A program made the position numbers and the translations under genes. Positions 6,701 to 7,145 of a stretch of 7,145 bases of DNA are shown here, piece by piece. The DNA is taken from assembly GCA_028703745.1 (NCBI GenBank), contig JAQVME010000066.1, positions 1 to 7,145 of the forward strand, in the 5' to 3' direction. The DNA comes from Clostridia bacterium (GTDB lineage Bacteria > Bacillota > Clostridia > Christensenellales > DTU072). How positions within the stretch are numbered: the stretch's first letter is position 1; every line of letters begins with the position of its first letter. A model generated the notes under the pieces. The model was not told the DNA's origin and did no database searches. It saw only the letters and a program-made list of their open reading frames with translations.

Positions 6701-7145
6701 TCGTCAACAGACGGTAGTACCAGTCTGCTGTCATTGTTGCGACCGACGCCTGTTATCGTTCCGTCGAACCTTATGCCCACGGTATGCTCGCCTCCGGCGG
6801 CTATTCTGCCCACCTGAGTCATGCCCTGAACCGTACTCTGCGCATATGTATTGCTGCCTGCGGCGTATACCCTGCCGTTGCAATCGACGGCAACTACATG
6901 CCCGCCACCGGCGCTTATAGATACAATGTCATACCACTGCGAAATGACCGTCATGTCTTCGACATAATAAGAATAACCGGCGTAAAGCACACTTCCGTCC
7001 TCGCACAGTCCCAGAGTCAATCCCTCTTGCGCAACTATTTGGATGATGTTTCTCCAGTTATTTACGTCACATTGCCCTCTGTTGTTGTTGCCGTATGCCT
7101 CTATGACTCCCGTTTCATACATTATTACCGTATGCGTGGGGCTGG
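3700..7145 (-). CDS. Giant multidomain surface protein: RCC1-like blades, Ig-like repeat array, C-terminal dockerin; 5' end outside the window
   Basis: No named gene is recognised. The reading frame is open through the right edge. The first ATG in the window (7122) lies inside an RCC1 blade: the codons before it read SPTHTVI, completing the usual HTV motif. That ATG is therefore not the start, and the signal peptide and more blades should lie beyond 7145. Residues below are numbered from 7122. Residues 1-145 hold four RCC1-like blades (GNNNRGQ, CEDGSVLYAG, CNGRVYAAGS, HTVGIRFDGTI). Residues 146-235 are a Big_2-like Ig domain (FVDNEGYVTGVSAGTVEITA). Residues 236-990 are an array of divergent Big_3-like Ig domains. 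Residues about 1003-1079 are a small beta-rich pre-dockerin module, and 1080-1130 a dockerin with two calcium loops. There are no membrane segments and few cysteines, consistent with an extracellular role in adhesion or glycan/protein binding. No catalytic domain is visible in this part. The stop overlaps the cohesin-like lipoprotein's start as ATGA. The gene and its dockerin are confident; its job is unknown. Confidence 0.95.
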   Translation of the reverse strand, partial: SPTHTVIMYETGVIEAYGNNNRGQCDVNNWRNIIQIVAQEGLTLGLCEDGSVLYAGYSYYVEDMTVISQWYDIVSISAGGGHVVAVDCNGRVYAAGSNTYAQSTVQGMTQVGRIAAGGEHTVGIRFDGTITGVGRNNDSRLVLPSVDELPRVALIDVKFSAETFGVRVGQTKRTNLEFSPYNASDRKAENISYSSSLTHIAFVDNEGYVTGVSAGTVEITATVRKSDGGQETTTVTVYVYESVASVERVSSPTKITYGYNERLDLLGGKIKINLTDGKSFVTPVTPDMVVGYQTATAQLGDAINITVSECGVSLDYCNIKVINVVKDVSISNMANLKTVYDYGDDIDLAGGWIRITRAYGEEETVTMDNLLMNSALEVIADTEILATTTVTLKYTDSIAMDAGVSNVFYLSFPITVFDKVIGLTAQMDKTSFKYGEDIFGNGKLIVNMQSGINIFEDIAEKAEIEEGVDSVIIITNYDKYMLGVQTVKINYFNPDFDIPLSFFPTLDIAVEDTISDVEITSMLLDDAAVYDRTKAPDSSITVRVSFAGGAVIDVGIDGEQQMFANIMLVFGEVSAGDQEGFAKVSMEIKVLEKLNNSTQYNRKYYDNDLKVLGLGSISSLTFIGASEFPYGEKTDLMLEIKTDNDVPYLIKIDDARLGIDNKLLETQTVNFSLLGRTATKSIIFRDFETGIYTQYLNVNAVYGQPLQLTVYKTMASGIDLEITDGWESNFDSLKEGLQQVTIRYKENHAYTINVTVLNTIASINVVSSPKTTYQIHEDIDLSEFSIRLNFQKGDSETMLYAPDKFSVTGYDKNIIGIQIVTITFDLTGDYWEYAFEVRNRIKRIEVDREESKIIYTVGEELDITLICVFENGDRIQITDEFVDNFDKNLIGVEQVVNLIYWGTYSTAIIVEIIDAPREITIKAPTKKYYEYGEPLSLEGGVLTITTQTGKRKTESLHAYRNYLSSFNPTPQTKGGQMLTLAIPQYNISASFIVYVKDKATSIMLEPKESVTGIRVDRTNTRVILENSATLATFNSMVSSYGSIYYKSGDAYLDLGANQNAYISSGVKVEIKNSEGTLIESFSVFVKGDANGNGIFNSEDLTLLGQGLLLGSENAVYYADYDSDREYTLTDFVNWVKKAEDEQRGTDE
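3711..3719 (-). promoter_or_regulatory. Shine-Dalgarno for the lipoprotein, inside the upstream gene
   Basis: AAAGGGGAA on the minus strand lies 7 bases before the ATG at 3703. It falls within the last codons of the giant upstream gene. Together with the ATGA overlap it supports reinitiation or coupled translation of the lipoprotein after the giant protein. Confidence 0.7.
3733..3885 (-). other. Type I-like dockerin domain (residues 1080-1130 from the 7122 ATG)
   Basis: Two EF-hand-like calcium loops are present. Loop one, GDANGNGIFNSED, has ligands Asp1081, Asn1083, Asn1085, Asn1089 and Asp1092 at positions 1, 3, 5, 9 and 12, followed by the helix LTLLGQGLLLG. Loop two, ADYDSDREYTLTD, has Asp1112, Asp1114, Asp1116, Thr1120 and Asp1123 at the same positions, followed by FVNWVKKA. 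All expected ligand positions are filled, so calcium binding is predicted. Positions 10-11, which often set cohesin choice, are Ser-Glu in loop one and Leu-Thr in loop two. Both the call and the two-loop layout are clear. Confidence 0.87.
3886..4116 (-). other. Pre-dockerin beta-rich module (residues about 1003-1079)
   Basis: Between the last Ig repeat and the dockerin lies a segment of about 77 residues that opens VTGIRVDRTNTRV and ends IESFSVFVKGDANGNG, running straight into the dockerin. In other Bacillota surface proteins a small domain with a similar ending (the VVVKGDVNGDG pattern) often precedes the dockerin. It includes a Ser/Tyr/Gly-rich stretch (1027-1045). It is possibly a stabilising companion to the dockerin. 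Its boundaries and role are inferred. Confidence 0.4.
4153..6417 (-). repeat. Array of about eight divergent Big_3-like Ig repeats in the giant protein (residues 236-990)
   Basis: Repeats of 75-95 residues share a pattern: a V-x-x-V/I strand, Y-x-Y/V-G-E-x-L-D-L, a GG-x-L/I-x-I strand, an acidic or polar loop, V-x-G/N-Y/F-D, G-x-Q-x-V-x-I-x-Y, and a closing V-x-V strand. Clear examples begin near residues 236 (YGYNERLDLLGG), 319 (YDYGDDIDLAGG), 412 (FKYGEDIFGNG), 752 (YQIHEDIDL), 833 (YTVGEELDI) and 908 (YEYGEPLSLEGG). The stretch 506-751 is less regular and seems to hold two or three more degenerate units (FPYGEKTDL near 621, VYGQPLQL near 694). Copies are too divergent for recent tandem duplication. 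They probably form a stalk or binding surface of beta-sandwich domains outside the cell. Confidence 0.75.
6418..6687 (-). other. Big_2-like Ig domain (residues about 146-235)
   Basis: This domain joins the RCC1 blades to the Big_3-like array. It has the group 2 signature: a first strand, G-Q-T-x-x-x-x-x-x-x-x-P-x-x-A-x-D, then I-A-F-V-D-N-E-G-Y-V-T-G-V-S-A-G-T-V-E-I and a closing TVTVYV strand. The V-T-G-V-S-A-G-T segment (202-209) is the most diagnostic part. Such domains are common in extracellular and cell-wall proteins of Gram-positive bacteria. Confidence 0.75.
6688..7145 (-). other. RCC1-like beta-propeller blades, incomplete at the window edge
   Basis: Four consecutive blade-like units of about 35 residues repeat an H-T/V-V-x-x-x-x-x-G-x-V/I-x-A-x-G-x-N pattern: HTVIMYETGVIEAYGNNN (starting before the first ATG), LGLCEDGSVLYAG, HVVAVDCNGRVYAAGSN and HTVGIRFDGTITGVGRNN. 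The first also carries the typical RGQ-x-D-V-x-x-W ending. A full RCC1 propeller has seven blades, so about three more should lie beyond 7145. In bacterial surface proteins these propellers are thought to mediate protein contacts. The ligand here is unknown. Confidence 0.85.

Noticed and set aside
7120..7122. ATG at 7122 as the start of the giant protein
   Set aside because: It falls in the middle of an RCC1 blade, the frame stays open to 7145, and no Shine-Dalgarno precedes it. The real start is outside the window.

Overview
The window is almost wall-to-wall coding on the minus strand. It reads like part of one operon from a Gram-positive-type anaerobe, most plausibly Bacillota/Clostridia. 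That placement is an inference. It rests on strong AAGGAG-type ribosome binding sites, a lipobox lipoprotein, a clostridial-style dockerin, Ig-like repeats of the bacterial group 3 kind, a P2A-type calcium ATPase, and use of the standard code (TGA and TAA stops). No rRNA, tRNA, CRISPR array, insertion sequence, promoter or terminator is visible.

In transcription order, from high to low coordinates, there are four genes. (1) The 3' part of a very large surface-type protein (7145 to 3700) enters from beyond the right edge. It carries at least four RCC1-like propeller blades, one Big_2-like Ig domain, a long array of divergent Big_3-like Ig domains, a short pre-dockerin segment and a C-terminal dockerin with two calcium-binding loops. 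(2) A lipoprotein (3703 to 2972) has a lipobox cysteine, one Big_3-like Ig domain and a C-terminal domain with the look of a cohesin. (3) A GH20 beta-N-acetylhexosaminidase (2963 to 1512) has an intact catalytic Asp-Glu pair and no signal peptide. (4) The first 499 residues of a calcium-type P-type ATPase (1498 to 1) run off the left edge.

The genes are packed tightly: an ATGA stop/start overlap between 1 and 2, 8 bases between 2 and 3 with the Shine-Dalgarno overlapping the stop codon, and 13 bases between 3 and 4. Cotranscription and some translational coupling are very likely.

The most interesting reading is a two-protein surface system. The lipid-anchored cohesin-like protein would capture the dockerin of the giant RCC1/Ig protein made just before it. 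Dockerin folding needs calcium, and a calcium-type pump lies in the same operon. The hexosaminidase adds a link to GlcNAc/GalNAc-containing glycans. Everything about binding and joint function is inference from domain content and gene order.
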